From the NCBI RefSeq assembly GCF_900090325.1, contig NZ_FMHW01000002.1:5085001-5149000 (forward strand): a stretch of 64,000 nucleotides of DNA, given 5' to 3'. A model generated the notes under the pieces. It searched no databases. It saw only the letters and a program-made list of their open reading frames with translations, and was not told the DNA's origin. Both the position numbers and the translations under genes were made by a program. The stretch comes from Micromonospora pallida. Its GTDB lineage: Bacteria; Actinomycetota; Actinomycetes; Mycobacteriales; Micromonosporaceae. Below, in pieces: positions 16,936-25,531 of the stretch (its first letter is position 1; every line of letters begins with the position of its first letter).

Positions 16936-17273
16936 GACCCGACTCTAGTGGTCGGTGCCCACGGCATCGCGGCGAGCACACCGGGTCACCCGCCGCAGAG
17001 TCGACCCGGTCATCCATCGCCCGGAGCGCCCGCGCAGCCCCGGCCCCGAGCACACCACTCACTTTCCAAAGAGGAATCGACAACCTACGATGGGTTGCAC
17101 TTCAAAGTGGTGACTCACATCCATGATCGGCGACGCCTGTTTCCGCTGGCGACCGCCCTGACGACCGGACACCGAGCAACTGCCGCCAGGCGCTTCCTGG
17201 ACCCGTCGGACGGGGCCACGCCGGCGGCGCCGATTTTCTGCGCCGTCTGTTGGCGGCGACGGGGGAGGTAGAA
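16936..17273. other. Divergent intergenic region, add / radical SAM operon
   Basis: 338 bases. It holds the add -10 (16942-16947), a rightward promoter candidate at 17063-17091, a CACTT-CA-AAGTG inverted repeat at 17098-17109 near the predicted transcript start, and a small open frame discussed under findings. No RNA gene is recognised. Confidence 0.5.
17063..17091 (+). promoter_or_regulatory. Candidate promoter of the radical SAM operon
   Basis: TTTCCA (17063-17068), 17-base spacer, TACGAT (17086-17091). It would give a leader of about 175 bases before the GTG at 17274. Confidence 0.45.
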
Positions 17274-18566
17274 GTGTCGGAGACCGTACTCGAAGCCGCG
17301 TTCGCCACACCGCAGGCGACCCGGGAGAGTCTGATCGGGGCCTTCACGCCGCGGACCTCGGAACTGCCGACCACCGGGTCGAGCTTCTTCATCCACCTCA
17401 GCGAGCTCTGTCCGGTCGCCTGCCTGCACTGCATGTACTCCTCGGACCTGCAACGCAAGTCGGCAAAGGACTCGCTGTCCCGGGACGAGCTGACCGACGC
17501 GATCCATTTCATCAACGAATCACGATCGCAAAAGCTCAACATCACCGGCGGCGGCGAGCCGTTCCTCAAATTCAACAGCATCCTGCGGCTGCTCACCGAG
17601 GTGACCACGCCGAAGATCGATGTCGTCTCCGCCGGCTACTGGGGCAAGGAGCCCACGCGGGCGAACACGCTCATCCGCCGACTCGACGCCGCCCGGGCGG
17701 AAAACCCGGCCGGTCCCGAGGTCATCCTGCGGCTGAGCCTGGACCGCTACCACCTCAACGCACCCCGACCGGTACGGCTGGAGCACTACGGCAACGTCGC
17801 GCGGGCCTGGGCCGAGCAGCGCCCCGGCTTCGGGCTCGGCTTCCGCAGCATCGAGCCGGACTGGGACATCGTCGACCGGCAGATCGCCGAGGAAATCGGG
17901 GCTCGTCTCGTCGATGTCAACGACTGGAACCGCAAGCTCGTCCTCCCCGACGGCCGAGAAATACCCATCACGTTCAACGTGTTCCGCCGCAGCGGCAAGG
18001 CCAGCGAGCTGGCGGAGGGCCACCACGACACGTCCCGCTCCATCCACGAGTACTACAACCCCTTCGAGACCGGCAGCAGGCGGCTCTCCCTGGCGACCAC
18101 GGTCAACGACGCCATCCGCGGCAACTACGCCGCGAGTTCGGGGGTGGCCGTCACGCTGAACTCGGACGGCACCTTCTGGATCTTCTGCGGCACCGCGCCG
18201 GACCGGCGGTTGCTGCTCGGCCAGGAGAGCTTCGCCGAGGCGGTCGCCACCTTCTTCCAGGACCCGATCACCCATCTGCTCGTGGAGGAGGGGGTGTGGT
18301 CCCTGTCCGACCTGGTGATCGAACTGGACAAGGAGGTACACGCCGCGGCGATGGCGAAGAACGACGTCGCGTCGCTGGTCGAGGACCTACTCGACGCCGA
18401 GGACGTCCGACTCGCGGTGACTTTGGTGGCCACCCAGAAACTCCTGGCCGAAGGTCGGGCCACGCTGGACGGGTCGCACCCGCTCGGTGCGGTGTTGGCC
18501 GCCCCGGACCGGGACCTGCTCGCCGAATGCCGGGCGCTCATCGCCGAACGTCGGTCCCGTCGATGA
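17274..18566 (+). CDS. Radical SAM enzyme of unknown reaction
   Basis: 430 residues from GTG 17274, preceded by GGGGGAGGT. The cluster motif is 'CPVACLHC' (C46, C50, C53; CxxxCxxC), followed by the SAM-binding 'ITGGGEPF' (91-98) and 'LRLSLDRYHLNAPRP'. Only one later cysteine ('IFCGTAP') lies in the C-terminal part, so there is no SPASM cluster domain. The roughly 230 C-terminal residues are not a domain I recognise. The stop overlaps the ATG of the phosphoribosyltransferase gene (ATGA), and two further genes follow with the same overlap, so this is the first enzyme of a four-gene pathway. The partners handle nucleobases and PRPP, so a nucleobase or nucleotide substrate is inferred, not shown. 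Confidence 0.85.
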   Translation: MSETVLEAAFATPQATRESLIGAFTPRTSELPTTGSSFFIHLSELCPVACLHCMYSSDLQRKSAKDSLSRDELTDAIHFINESRSQKLNITGGGEPFLKFNSILRLLTEVTTPKIDVVSAGYWGKEPTRANTLIRRLDAARAENPAGPEVILRLSLDRYHLNAPRPVRLEHYGNVARAWAEQRPGFGLGFRSIEPDWDIVDRQIAEEIGARLVDVNDWNRKLVLPDGREIPITFNVFRRSGKASELAEGHHDTSRSIHEYYNPFETGSRRLSLATTVNDAIRGNYAASSGVAVTLNSDGTFWIFCGTAPDRRLLLGQESFAEAVATFFQDPITHLLVEEGVWSLSDLVIELDKEVHAAAMAKNDVASLVEDLLDAEDVRLAVTLVATQKLLAEGRATLDGSHPLGAVLAAPDRDLLAECRALIAERRSRR

Positions 18567-19174
18567 TGCCGGCGGTGGAGATCGGCGACCCGGACCACCT
18601 TTACGCGCGGATTCTGCGGGCCCGCAGACCGAGCGGCGAGATCCGGCGTCGCACCACCGAGTTGGGGACACTGCTCGCCCGACACACGCGCGACTCCGTA
18701 CGGGCCTGGTCCGGTCCGGACAGCCGGGTGCTCGCCGTGGTCATCCTGCGGGGCGGCGCGCTGCTCTACCCCGGTTTCGTCGCCACGTTCGAGGACGCCG
18801 ACTTCTGTTTCGTCGGCATGTGCCGCGACGACCAGCTGCGGTCCGTCCGAGCCGACTACATGACCCCCATCCCGCAGACCGACTACGACGCGGTCATCTA
18901 TCTGGACGGGGTGTGCGCCACCGGCGGTACCTTGCTGGAGACCCGGCGACTGGTCCGGAAGGAATGCGACGGCGGGTACGAGGTGGCGGCGGTGATCAGC
19001 AGTTCCGCGCCAGCGACCAGCCTGCTGCGCGAGGCCGGGGTGGCCGTCATCGGGTTGAGCCTGTACGAGTCGCTCGAGGGTGACCTTGTCCGGCCCGACC
19101 TCGGTGAACTGGACGCCGGTGACCTGTTGAGCGGTGTCGGGTTCCCGGGTCGGCAGGAGGAACCGGAGCGGTGA
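18563..19174 (+). CDS. Uracil phosphoribosyltransferase-like protein
   Basis: 203 residues (ATGATG start, 18563 or 18566). It follows the UPRTase plan: 'VVILRGGALLYPGF' in place of the usual ILRAG..M..GF, and the PRPP loop 'LDGVCATGGTLLE' (114-126) in place of LDPMLATGGS. The C-terminal uracil-binding motif PGLGDFGDR is replaced by 'LDAGDLLSGVGFPG'. It therefore probably joins PRPP to a base other than uracil. Coupled to the radical SAM gene before it and to the amidohydrolase after it (GTGA overlap). Confidence 0.82.
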   Translation: MMPAVEIGDPDHLYARILRARRPSGEIRRRTTELGTLLARHTRDSVRAWSGPDSRVLAVVILRGGALLYPGFVATFEDADFCFVGMCRDDQLRSVRADYMTPIPQTDYDAVIYLDGVCATGGTLLETRRLVRKECDGGYEVAAVISSSAPATSLLREAGVAVIGLSLYESLEGDLVRPDLGELDAGDLLSGVGFPGRQEEPER

Positions 19175-20481
19175 GCCTCCCACCGTCGACGAGCGACCGG
19201 CCGATGCCGGTCGGCCGGGCACTCGACCCGGAGACCGCCGGGCTGTTGCTGGCCGGCCCGCGGTTGGCCACCGGCGAGGTGGTCGACGTGCTGTTGGGCG
19301 GCGGGCGGATCGCCGCCGTCCGGCCGGCGGGCACCCCGGTCGCCGACGGAGTACCGCGGCTCGACCTCTCGGGTCATCTGCTGCTGCCGGCCCCGGCCGA
19401 ACCGCACTCGCACTTCGACAAGGTGCTCACCGGTACGGTGCTGCGCAACCGGACCGGTGACCTGCCCGGCGCGGTCGACGCCTGGTACGCGTATCGACGG
19501 TCGGTGTCCCGGTCGGACGTCCGCGAACGGGCGCTGCGCGCGGCGTACGAGTTACTGGGCAACGGAGCCACCGCGATCCGTACCCACGTGGACGTCGGTG
19601 TCGCCACCGGCCTGGGGATGCTGGAGGCGCTGCTCGAGGTGCGCGAGGAACTCGCCGGACAGGTGGAGCTGCAGGTCGTCGCCATGGTCGACCGCCCCGT
19701 GTTCGGCCCCGACGGAGCGGGTAACCGGGCGATGCTGGTCGAGGCGGTACGGTCAGGTGCCGACGTGATCGGGGCGGCGCCCTACAGTCACCCGGATCCG
19801 TCCAACTGCCTGCGGCTGCTGCTCGACGTGGCGGCGGAATTCGGTCGGCCGGTGGACCTGCACACCGACGAGACACTGGACCCGGCTGTCGACACCCTGA
19901 GCGAGTTGGCCGAGCTGGTGTCGGCCACCGGCTTCCGGCCGGCCGTCACCGCCAGCCACTGCGTCAGCCTGGGCACACGCGGGGAGAACGCCACCCGCGC
20001 GGTGGTCGCCCGGGTGGCCGCCGCCGGAATCGGTGTGATCACCTGCCCGTCGACCAACCTGTTCCTTCAAGGCCGGGAGCGCGGTCACTCCGTACCGCGT
20101 GGCCTGACCGCGATCGGGGCGCTGCGGGCCGCCGGGGTGGCCGTCGCCGGTGCTGGCGACAACATGCGGGACCCGTTCAACCCGGTCGGCCGGGGCGATC
20201 CACTGGAGACGGCGTCGCTGCTGGTCACCGCGGGGCACCTCGACCCGGCGGAGGCCTATGACGCGGTCAGCGCCCAGGCCCGTACGGTGATGGGCCTGCC
20301 GGCCGTACGGATCGAGGCGGGTGCGCCGGCCGAGTTGCTGGCGATCCGGGCGCAATCGTTGACCGACGCGATCGCAGCGGCCAACATGGACCGGATGGTG
20401 ATTCACCGGGGCAGGCTGGTCAGCCGGACACGGGTGGAACGCACTTTCTCTCCGCCGCTGCCGGCGGCAGCCCGGCGATGA
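19171..20481 (+). CDS. Cytosine deaminase-like amidohydrolase
   Basis: 436 residues of the amidohydrolase superfamily, closest in layout to cytosine deaminase. Metal and active-site motifs: 'EPHSHFDKVL' (H79, H81), 'IRTHVDVG', 'DLHTDE', 'TASHCVSLG' and 'GAGDNMRDPFNPVGRGDPLE'. CodA-type enzymes hydrolyse the C-N bond of cytosine or related ring amines or amides. Substrate not deducible; the context (PRTase, MFS carrier) suggests a modified pyrimidine or similar heterocycle. GTG start overlaps the previous stop; its own stop overlaps the MFS start. Confidence 0.87.
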   Translation: MSLPPSTSDRPMPVGRALDPETAGLLLAGPRLATGEVVDVLLGGGRIAAVRPAGTPVADGVPRLDLSGHLLLPAPAEPHSHFDKVLTGTVLRNRTGDLPGAVDAWYAYRRSVSRSDVRERALRAAYELLGNGATAIRTHVDVGVATGLGMLEALLEVREELAGQVELQVVAMVDRPVFGPDGAGNRAMLVEAVRSGADVIGAAPYSHPDPSNCLRLLLDVAAEFGRPVDLHTDETLDPAVDTLSELAELVSATGFRPAVTASHCVSLGTRGENATRAVVARVAAAGIGVITCPSTNLFLQGRERGHSVPRGLTAIGALRAAGVAVAGAGDNMRDPFNPVGRGDPLETASLLVTAGHLDPAEAYDAVSAQARTVMGLPAVRIEAGAPAELLAIRAQSLTDAIAAANMDRMVIHRGRLVSRTRVERTFSPPLPAAARR

Positions 20482-21761
20482 CGGCCACGATGTCCGCCGG
20501 TCCGGTGCTCCGGACCAACTGGAGCCGGGTGCTGCTCACCTATCTCGCCGGGGTGCTGGCAGCGGCCGCCCTCGGCAAGATCGGCCCGGTGTTCGGGCCG
20601 ATCCAGTCAGATCTTGGCCTCTCGCTGCCCGCCGTAGGCTGGGCGGCGTCCGCCATGACCGGGGTCGCGGCGGCCCTGGGTCTGATCGGTGGCGTGTGGA
20701 CCGACCGGCTGGGCGACCGGCGCAGCCTGTTGGCCGGGCTGGTCCTGCTCGCCGTCACCGGTGCCGCCGGGTCACTGGCCTGGGACGCGACGAGCCTGCT
20801 CGTCTTCCGGCTGTTCGAGGGCACCGGATACCTGCTGGTCGTGGTCGCGGCTCCAGCTCTGCTCATGCGGCTGACCACCGGCGCCGACCGGGTGACCGCG
20901 CTCTCGGTGTGGGGGACGTTCATCCCGGTCGGGTTGGCCGTCGGCTCGGGTGCCGGCGGAGTCGTCGCCGGGAGTAGCGGCTGGCGCTCCTGGTTCCTGC
21001 TGCTCGGCGCGGGCGTCGCGGTGGTCGCGGTGGTGGCAGCGGTCCGGCTCCCCGGCCCCGGCCGGCCTGGCCGGTACGCCGGCCGGGCGGGGCCGCCCGG
21101 CGGAGGAGCAGCCGGCGGAGGACCAGACCTGACGGTCGGGAAGCCGGACGGCCACACCGGCGGTCCGGCCACCCGTCCCCGGATCCGGGCGGCTGTGCTG
21201 GCCCGGATCCTGGCGCTCTCCGCCGGGTTTGGCGCGGTATCGATGATCAGCGTGGCGGTGCTGACCCTGCTGCCCACGTTCCTGTCCACCGACGCGGGTC
21301 TGGGATCGTCGACAGCCGGGCTGGCCGTCGCGCTGGTCTCGCTCGTCAGCGTGCCCGGCGGGATCGTCGCCGGTTGGTTGTTGCGCCGCGTGGCCGGGAT
21401 CCCGGTGCTCGGTCCGCTGGCCCTCACCATGCCGTTCCTGGCCGTCGTGATCTTCAGCGGACCCCGGATCCCCGCCCTGGCCATCGGAGCCGCCGCCGTG
21501 CTGCTGTTCGTCAACGGGATCCTGGTGGCGGTGGCGTTCGCCACCGTGCCGCAGGTGGTCGACGGTGCGGATCAGCTCGGCACGGGCAACGGGCTGCTGG
21601 TGCAGTTGGGCAGTTGCGGGTCACTGCTCGGGCCGCCGCTGTTCGCCGGCACGGTGGACCGGTTCGGCTGGGGGCCGGTGCCGGTCGTGGTCGGCGTCGC
21701 CGCCGTCCTCGGTCTGGTCCTGTATCTCATCGCCCACCGGTCTCCGGCGCCCCGGCGGTGA
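20478..21761 (+). CDS. MFS transporter (cyanate/nitroimidazole-transporter-like)
   Basis: 427 residues with about 12 membrane helices and a Gly/Pro-rich central loop at about 193-230. 'GVWTDRLGDRRS' is the MFS loop 2-3 motif. The overall plan resembles the CynX/NimT-type carriers of small polar compounds. It is the last gene of the radical SAM operon (ATGA overlap with the amidohydrolase), so it should import the substrate or export the product of that pathway. Its last 35 bases overlap the convergent inositol-monophosphatase-like gene. Confidence 0.88.
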   Translation: MTATMSAGPVLRTNWSRVLLTYLAGVLAAAALGKIGPVFGPIQSDLGLSLPAVGWAASAMTGVAAALGLIGGVWTDRLGDRRSLLAGLVLLAVTGAAGSLAWDATSLLVFRLFEGTGYLLVVVAAPALLMRLTTGADRVTALSVWGTFIPVGLAVGSGAGGVVAGSSGWRSWFLLLGAGVAVVAVVAAVRLPGPGRPGRYAGRAGPPGGGAAGGGPDLTVGKPDGHTGGPATRPRIRAAVLARILALSAGFGAVSMISVAVLTLLPTFLSTDAGLGSSTAGLAVALVSLVSVPGGIVAGWLLRRVAGIPVLGPLALTMPFLAVVIFSGPRIPALAIGAAAVLLFVNGILVAVAFATVPQVVDGADQLGTGNGLLVQLGSCGSLLGPPLFAGTVDRFGWGPVPVVVGVAAVLGLVLYLIAHRSPAPRR

Positions 21762-22566
21762 ACAGCCCGCAGAGCTGGTCGAAGGTGGGACGGTCGGCGG
21801 CGGCCAACAGTGGCAGGGCGTTGCCACCGGTGACCCGGTACGGGGTGCCGTCAGCGGCACCGGCGCAGCCACCGGCCCGCTCGTACAGAAACAGCCCGGC
21901 CGCGTGGTCCCACGGTTTCTCCCAGCTCACTGCGAGCGCGTCGGCCCGGCCGGTGACCAGGTCGAGATAGCTGTGACCGATCCCGTCGCAGGGGACGACG
22001 GTCGCGCCGAGTCCGGCGAGCCGGTCGACCACCAACTGGTCGACCGGGGTGTGGTAGCGCGGATCGGTGTTGACCACCCGCAGCCCCGGCCACCCGGCGC
22101 CGGCGGGGACAGTGACCGGCCGACCGTCCAGCCAGGCGCCACCCGCCGGCCCCGCCGAGGCGGTGGCCAACGTCCCGCTGACCGGAGCGTAGACCCAGGA
22201 CGCCACGGTCCGCCCGGCCACGGAGAGGGCCACCATGGTGCTGAACCGGGTGCCGCCGGCGACGAACCCAGCCGTGCCGTCGACGGGGTCGATGATCCAG
22301 ACCGGCGCCGGCCCGCCGAGCGCAGCCAGCACGGCCGGGTCGCGGGCGACCGCCTCCTCGCCGACGGCGGTGGAGCCGGGGAGCAGCCGGACCAGTTCCT
22401 CGGTGAGCCGCTGCTCGGTCAGCGTGTCGGCGACGGTCACCAGGTCGCCGGGAGCCTTCTCCGCGACGCTGGCGGCGTCCAGCCGGCGGAACCGGGTCAT
22501 CACCACCTCGTCGACGACCCGCCTGACCAACTGACTCACTGCGGTGAACCGGGCGAGATCCAGCAT
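21727..22566 (-). CDS. Inositol monophosphatase-family phosphatase
   Basis: 279 residues with the family's metal sites: 'DLVTVADTLTEQRL', 'GEEAV', 'WIIDPVDGTAGF' and the C-terminal 'WEKPWDHAAG'. The enzyme removes phosphate from a small sugar-, inositol- or nucleotide-like substrate (this family also includes PAP and histidinol phosphatases). ATG 22566 follows TAGCAT by six bases (22578-22573), a leaderless arrangement. The 3' ends overlap the MFS gene, so the radical SAM operon and this gene interfere at their ends. Confidence 0.9.
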   Translation of the reverse strand: MLDLARFTAVSQLVRRVVDEVVMTRFRRLDAASVAEKAPGDLVTVADTLTEQRLTEELVRLLPGSTAVGEEAVARDPAVLAALGGPAPVWIIDPVDGTAGFVAGGTRFSTMVALSVAGRTVASWVYAPVSGTLATASAGPAGGAWLDGRPVTVPAGAGWPGLRVVNTDPRYHTPVDQLVVDRLAGLGATVVPCDGIGHSYLDLVTGRADALAVSWEKPWDHAAGLFLYERAGGCAGAADGTPYRVTGGNALPLLAAADRPTFDQLCGLFTAGAPETGGR

Positions 22567-22642
22567 CGCCCGATGCTAATGGTCGGCTCCGCGTCCGACT
22601 GACCCGCTCAGCGTCGCCGGCCGATGACCCTAGGCTGACCGG

Positions 22643-23530
22643 GTGCACCCCGACCTGCTCCCCCACCTCCGCTGCCCGGTCTGCGGCCAGCCGCTGTACC
22701 AGGCCGACGCGGCACCGCCACGCGCCCTGCGCTGCCCGGCCGGGCACAGCTTCGACATCGCCCGACAGGGTTACGTCAACCTGCTCACGGGCCGGGCACC
22801 GCACGTCGGCGACACCGCCGAGATGATCGCCGCCAGGGAGGAGTTCCTGGCCGCCGGGCACTACGACCCGTTCTCGGCGGCGCTCGCCACCGCGGCCGCG
22901 CGGGCGGTGCCGCGTCGTGTCCGGCCCGACGACGGCGTGGGCGAACCGGTGGCGTACCCGGATCTGGTGGTGGACGCCGGAGCCGGCACCGGCCGGCACC
23001 TCGCCGCAGTGCTCGACGCCGTGCCGACCGCCGTCGGCCTGGCGCTGGACGTCTCGAAGCCCGCACTACGCCGGGCGGCTCGGGCGCATCCCCGGGCCGG
23101 CGCGGCCGTCTGCGACACCTGGAGCCGGTTGCCGCTGGCCGATGCCACGGTCGCGGTACTGGTCAACGTCTTCGCCCCGCGCAACGGGCCGGAATTCTGT
23201 CGGGTACTCCGGCCGGACGGCGCCCTGCTCGTGGTGACACCAACCGCCGAACACCTGGTTGAGCTGGTGGACCGGCTGGGGCTGCTGCGGGTCGACCCGG
23301 CCAAGGACGCCCGAGTGGCCGACAGCCTCGCGAGACACTTCGAACCGGCCGGGCAGAGCACCCACCGGCACCGGCTTCAGCTGACCCGGAAGGAAGTGCG
23401 GACCCTGGTCGCTATGGGGCCGAGCGCCTGGCACACCGACCCGGCCCGGCTCACCGCGCGGATCGCCGCCCTGCCCGAGCCGGTCACGGTGACCGCCGCC
23501 GTCCAGCTCGCCCGCTACCGCCCGACCTGA
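22643..23530 (+). CDS. 23S rRNA (guanine-N1) methyltransferase, RlmA/TlrB family
   Basis: 295 residues: an N-terminal zinc finger 'LRCPVCGQPLY..LRCPAGHSFD' and 'QGYVNLLTG', then a Rossmann SAM-binding domain ('LVVDAGAGTGRHLAAVLD', 'VLVNVFAPRNGPEFCRVLRP'). The family methylates G745 or G748 of 23S rRNA; members with G748 activity give tylosin/mycinamicin resistance. Which base this one modifies cannot be told. GTG at 22643 lies six bases after TAGGCT (22631-22636), suggesting a leaderless mRNA. Confidence 0.88.
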   Translation: MHPDLLPHLRCPVCGQPLYQADAAPPRALRCPAGHSFDIARQGYVNLLTGRAPHVGDTAEMIAAREEFLAAGHYDPFSAALATAAARAVPRRVRPDDGVGEPVAYPDLVVDAGAGTGRHLAAVLDAVPTAVGLALDVSKPALRRAARAHPRAGAAVCDTWSRLPLADATVAVLVNVFAPRNGPEFCRVLRPDGALLVVTPTAEHLVELVDRLGLLRVDPAKDARVADSLARHFEPAGQSTHRHRLQLTRKEVRTLVAMGPSAWHTDPARLTARIAALPEPVTVTAAVQLARYRPT

Positions 23531-23552
23531 CCGCCCGGGTGTCTCGGGTGTC

Positions 23553-24239
23553 TCAGGTGGAGAGGTCGACCTCTTCCCAGCCCGGGGGCGAGTCGTGGTA
23601 CGGGCCGCGCAGCATCACGGCCCACTCCAACGCCCACCGGCGCTGGCCGATGGCGTGCGAGTCGATCACGCCCGGCAGCGGCAGCCCCTCCCGTTCCGAC
23701 TCCAGGTACGCCCAGTCCAGGCAGTAGTGCAGGTCGAGCAGGGCCGCCGCGTCGGCGGGGTGCTGGGGGGCGACGAGCAGCCGCCGCCGCCACCCGTCGA
23801 AGGTCTCCCCGCCGACGATGTTCGGCAGCTTCGCCACCAGGTCCTCGTCGACCGGCAGGGACGGGTCGAGCTGCTTGGTCAAGCCGAGCACCCAGGTCAG
23901 CGCGAACAGGGCGTCGTGGTGCAGCACGAACGAGCGGTGGTCGCCCTTGCCGGCGGTGACGAAGTCCCACTCCGGCGGGGTGACCGAGTCCACCAGCCGC
24001 GAGCCGAGCAGCCAGCCCATCGCCGCCTCGGTCGGCATGCCGAAGCAGCGGGCCAGGATCAGGTGCAGTACCGCGATCCGCGCCTCGACCTCACCGACCG
24101 ACCGCAGCTCGATCTCGTCTCCCGGCTCCCAGACCAGCGGGAAGTTCCCCGGCGGCAGGGGCAGCCCGAGCCGGCTCAGCTCGTCCAGGCTCGCCTCGCG
24201 GACGTCCGCCGGATCGGGTGCGGGTACGACGGTCGCCAC
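23553..24239 (-). CDS. DUF4272 domain protein
   Basis: 228 residues, soluble, rich in Trp/Leu/Asp. The plan and the end 'GQRRWALEWAVML' to 'EVDLST' match DUF4272 proteins, whose function is unknown. It lies directly after deoA on the same strand (11 bases apart), so it is probably the last gene of the cdd-deoA operon. Convergent with the methyltransferase gene. Confidence 0.78.
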   Translation of the reverse strand: MATVVPAPDPADVREASLDELSRLGLPLPPGNFPLVWEPGDEIELRSVGEVEARIAVLHLILARCFGMPTEAAMGWLLGSRLVDSVTPPEWDFVTAGKGDHRSFVLHHDALFALTWVLGLTKQLDPSLPVDEDLVAKLPNIVGGETFDGWRRRLLVAPQHPADAAALLDLHYCLDWAYLESEREGLPLPGVIDSHAIGQRRWALEWAVMLRGPYHDSPPGWEEVDLST

Positions 24240-24250
24240 GGCCGGCCGCC

Positions 24251-25531
24251 TCAGGCGATCCGCTCGATCACCAGCGGGGTCGCCGCCGGCGCGGTCTGGG
24301 TGATCCGGACCGCCTCCGCCGCCTCGGCCCGCGCGGCCGGGATCCGGGCGGCGTCCTCGGCGCGCAGCTCGTAGAGGGGTTCGCCGGCCCGGACCGGGTC
24401 ACCGGGACGCCTGTGCAGCACCACCCCGGCGGGGACGCTGACCGGGTCCTCCTTGCGGGCCCGGCCCGCGCCGAGCCGCCAGGCGGCCACCCCGATCGCG
24501 TACGCGTCGACCGCGGCGACGAACCCGTCGGCCTCCGCGCGAACCACCTCGACCTCGTTCGCCTTCGGCATCGGAGCGTCCGGGTCGCCGCCCTGCGCCT
24601 TGACCATCGCCCGCCAGGCGTCCATCGCCCGACCGTCCCGCAGCGCGGCGGCCGGGTCGGCGTCCGGCAGCCCGGCGGCGTCGAGCATCTCCCGGGCCAG
24701 GGCGAGGGTCAGCTCGACCACGTCGGCGGGACCGCCGCCGGCGAGCACCTCCACCGACTCGGCCACCTCGACCGCGTTGCCGACGGCCAGACCGAGCGGG
24801 GTGGACATGTCGGTGAGCAGGGCGACGGTCCGCACGCCGTGCGCGCCGCCCAGTCCGACCATGGTGCGGGCCAGTTCCCGGGCCTGGTCGACGGACTTCA
24901 TGAACGCGCCGGAGCCGACCTTCACGTCGAGCACCAGCGCGCCGGTGCCCTCGGCGATCTTCTTGCTCATGATCGAACTGGCGATCAGCGGGATCGCCTC
25001 GACGGTCCCGGTGACGTCGCGCAGGGCGTAGAGCTTGCGGTCGGCCGGGGCGAGCCCCGCGCCGGCCGCGCAGATCACCGCGCCGACCTCGCGGAGCTGG
25101 GTGAGGAACTCGTCGTTGGTCAGGGACGCCCGCCAACCGGGGATCGACTCGAGCTTGTCGAGGGTGCCGCCGGTGTGCCCGAGGCCCCGCCCGGAGAGCT
25201 GCGGCACGGCCGCGCCGCAGGCCGCGACCAGCGGGGTCAGCGGAAGCGTGATCTTGTCTCCGACGCCGCCGGTGGAGTGCTTGTCGACGGTGGGCCGGTC
25301 GACGGCGGAGAGGTCCAGCCGCTCGCCGCTGGCGATCATCGCGGCCGTCCAGCGGGCGATCTCCGGGAGCGTCATGCCGCGCAGCAGGATCGCCATGGCC
25401 AGCGCGGACATCTGCTCGTCGGCCACCAGCCCCCGGGTGTACGCGTCGACCACCCAGTCGATCTGCGCGTCGGCGAGCACGCCGCCGTCCCGCTTGGTCC
25501 GGATGACGTCGACCGCCGCGAACCCGCTCAT
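24251..25531 (-). CDS. deoA: Thymidine phosphorylase
   Basis: 426 residues from ATG 25531, which overlaps the cdd stop (ATGA). The enzyme phosphorolyses thymidine/deoxyuridine to base plus deoxyribose-1-phosphate. The family signature 'SGRGLGHTGGTLDKLES' is present, with 'KHSTGGVGDK' (phosphate binding) and 'SSIMSKKIAEG'. The C-terminal domain 'GRARKEDPVSVPAGVVLH' is usual. Forms a pyrimidine salvage operon with cdd and follows the nucleoside importer on the same strand. Confidence 0.95.
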   Translation of the reverse strand: MSGFAAVDVIRTKRDGGVLADAQIDWVVDAYTRGLVADEQMSALAMAILLRGMTLPEIARWTAAMIASGERLDLSAVDRPTVDKHSTGGVGDKITLPLTPLVAACGAAVPQLSGRGLGHTGGTLDKLESIPGWRASLTNDEFLTQLREVGAVICAAGAGLAPADRKLYALRDVTGTVEAIPLIASSIMSKKIAEGTGALVLDVKVGSGAFMKSVDQARELARTMVGLGGAHGVRTVALLTDMSTPLGLAVGNAVEVAESVEVLAGGGPADVVELTLALAREMLDAAGLPDADPAAALRDGRAMDAWRAMVKAQGGDPDAPMPKANEVEVVRAEADGFVAAVDAYAIGVAAWRLGAGRARKEDPVSVPAGVVLHRRPGDPVRAGEPLYELRAEDAARIPAARAEAAEAVRITQTAPAATPLVIERIA

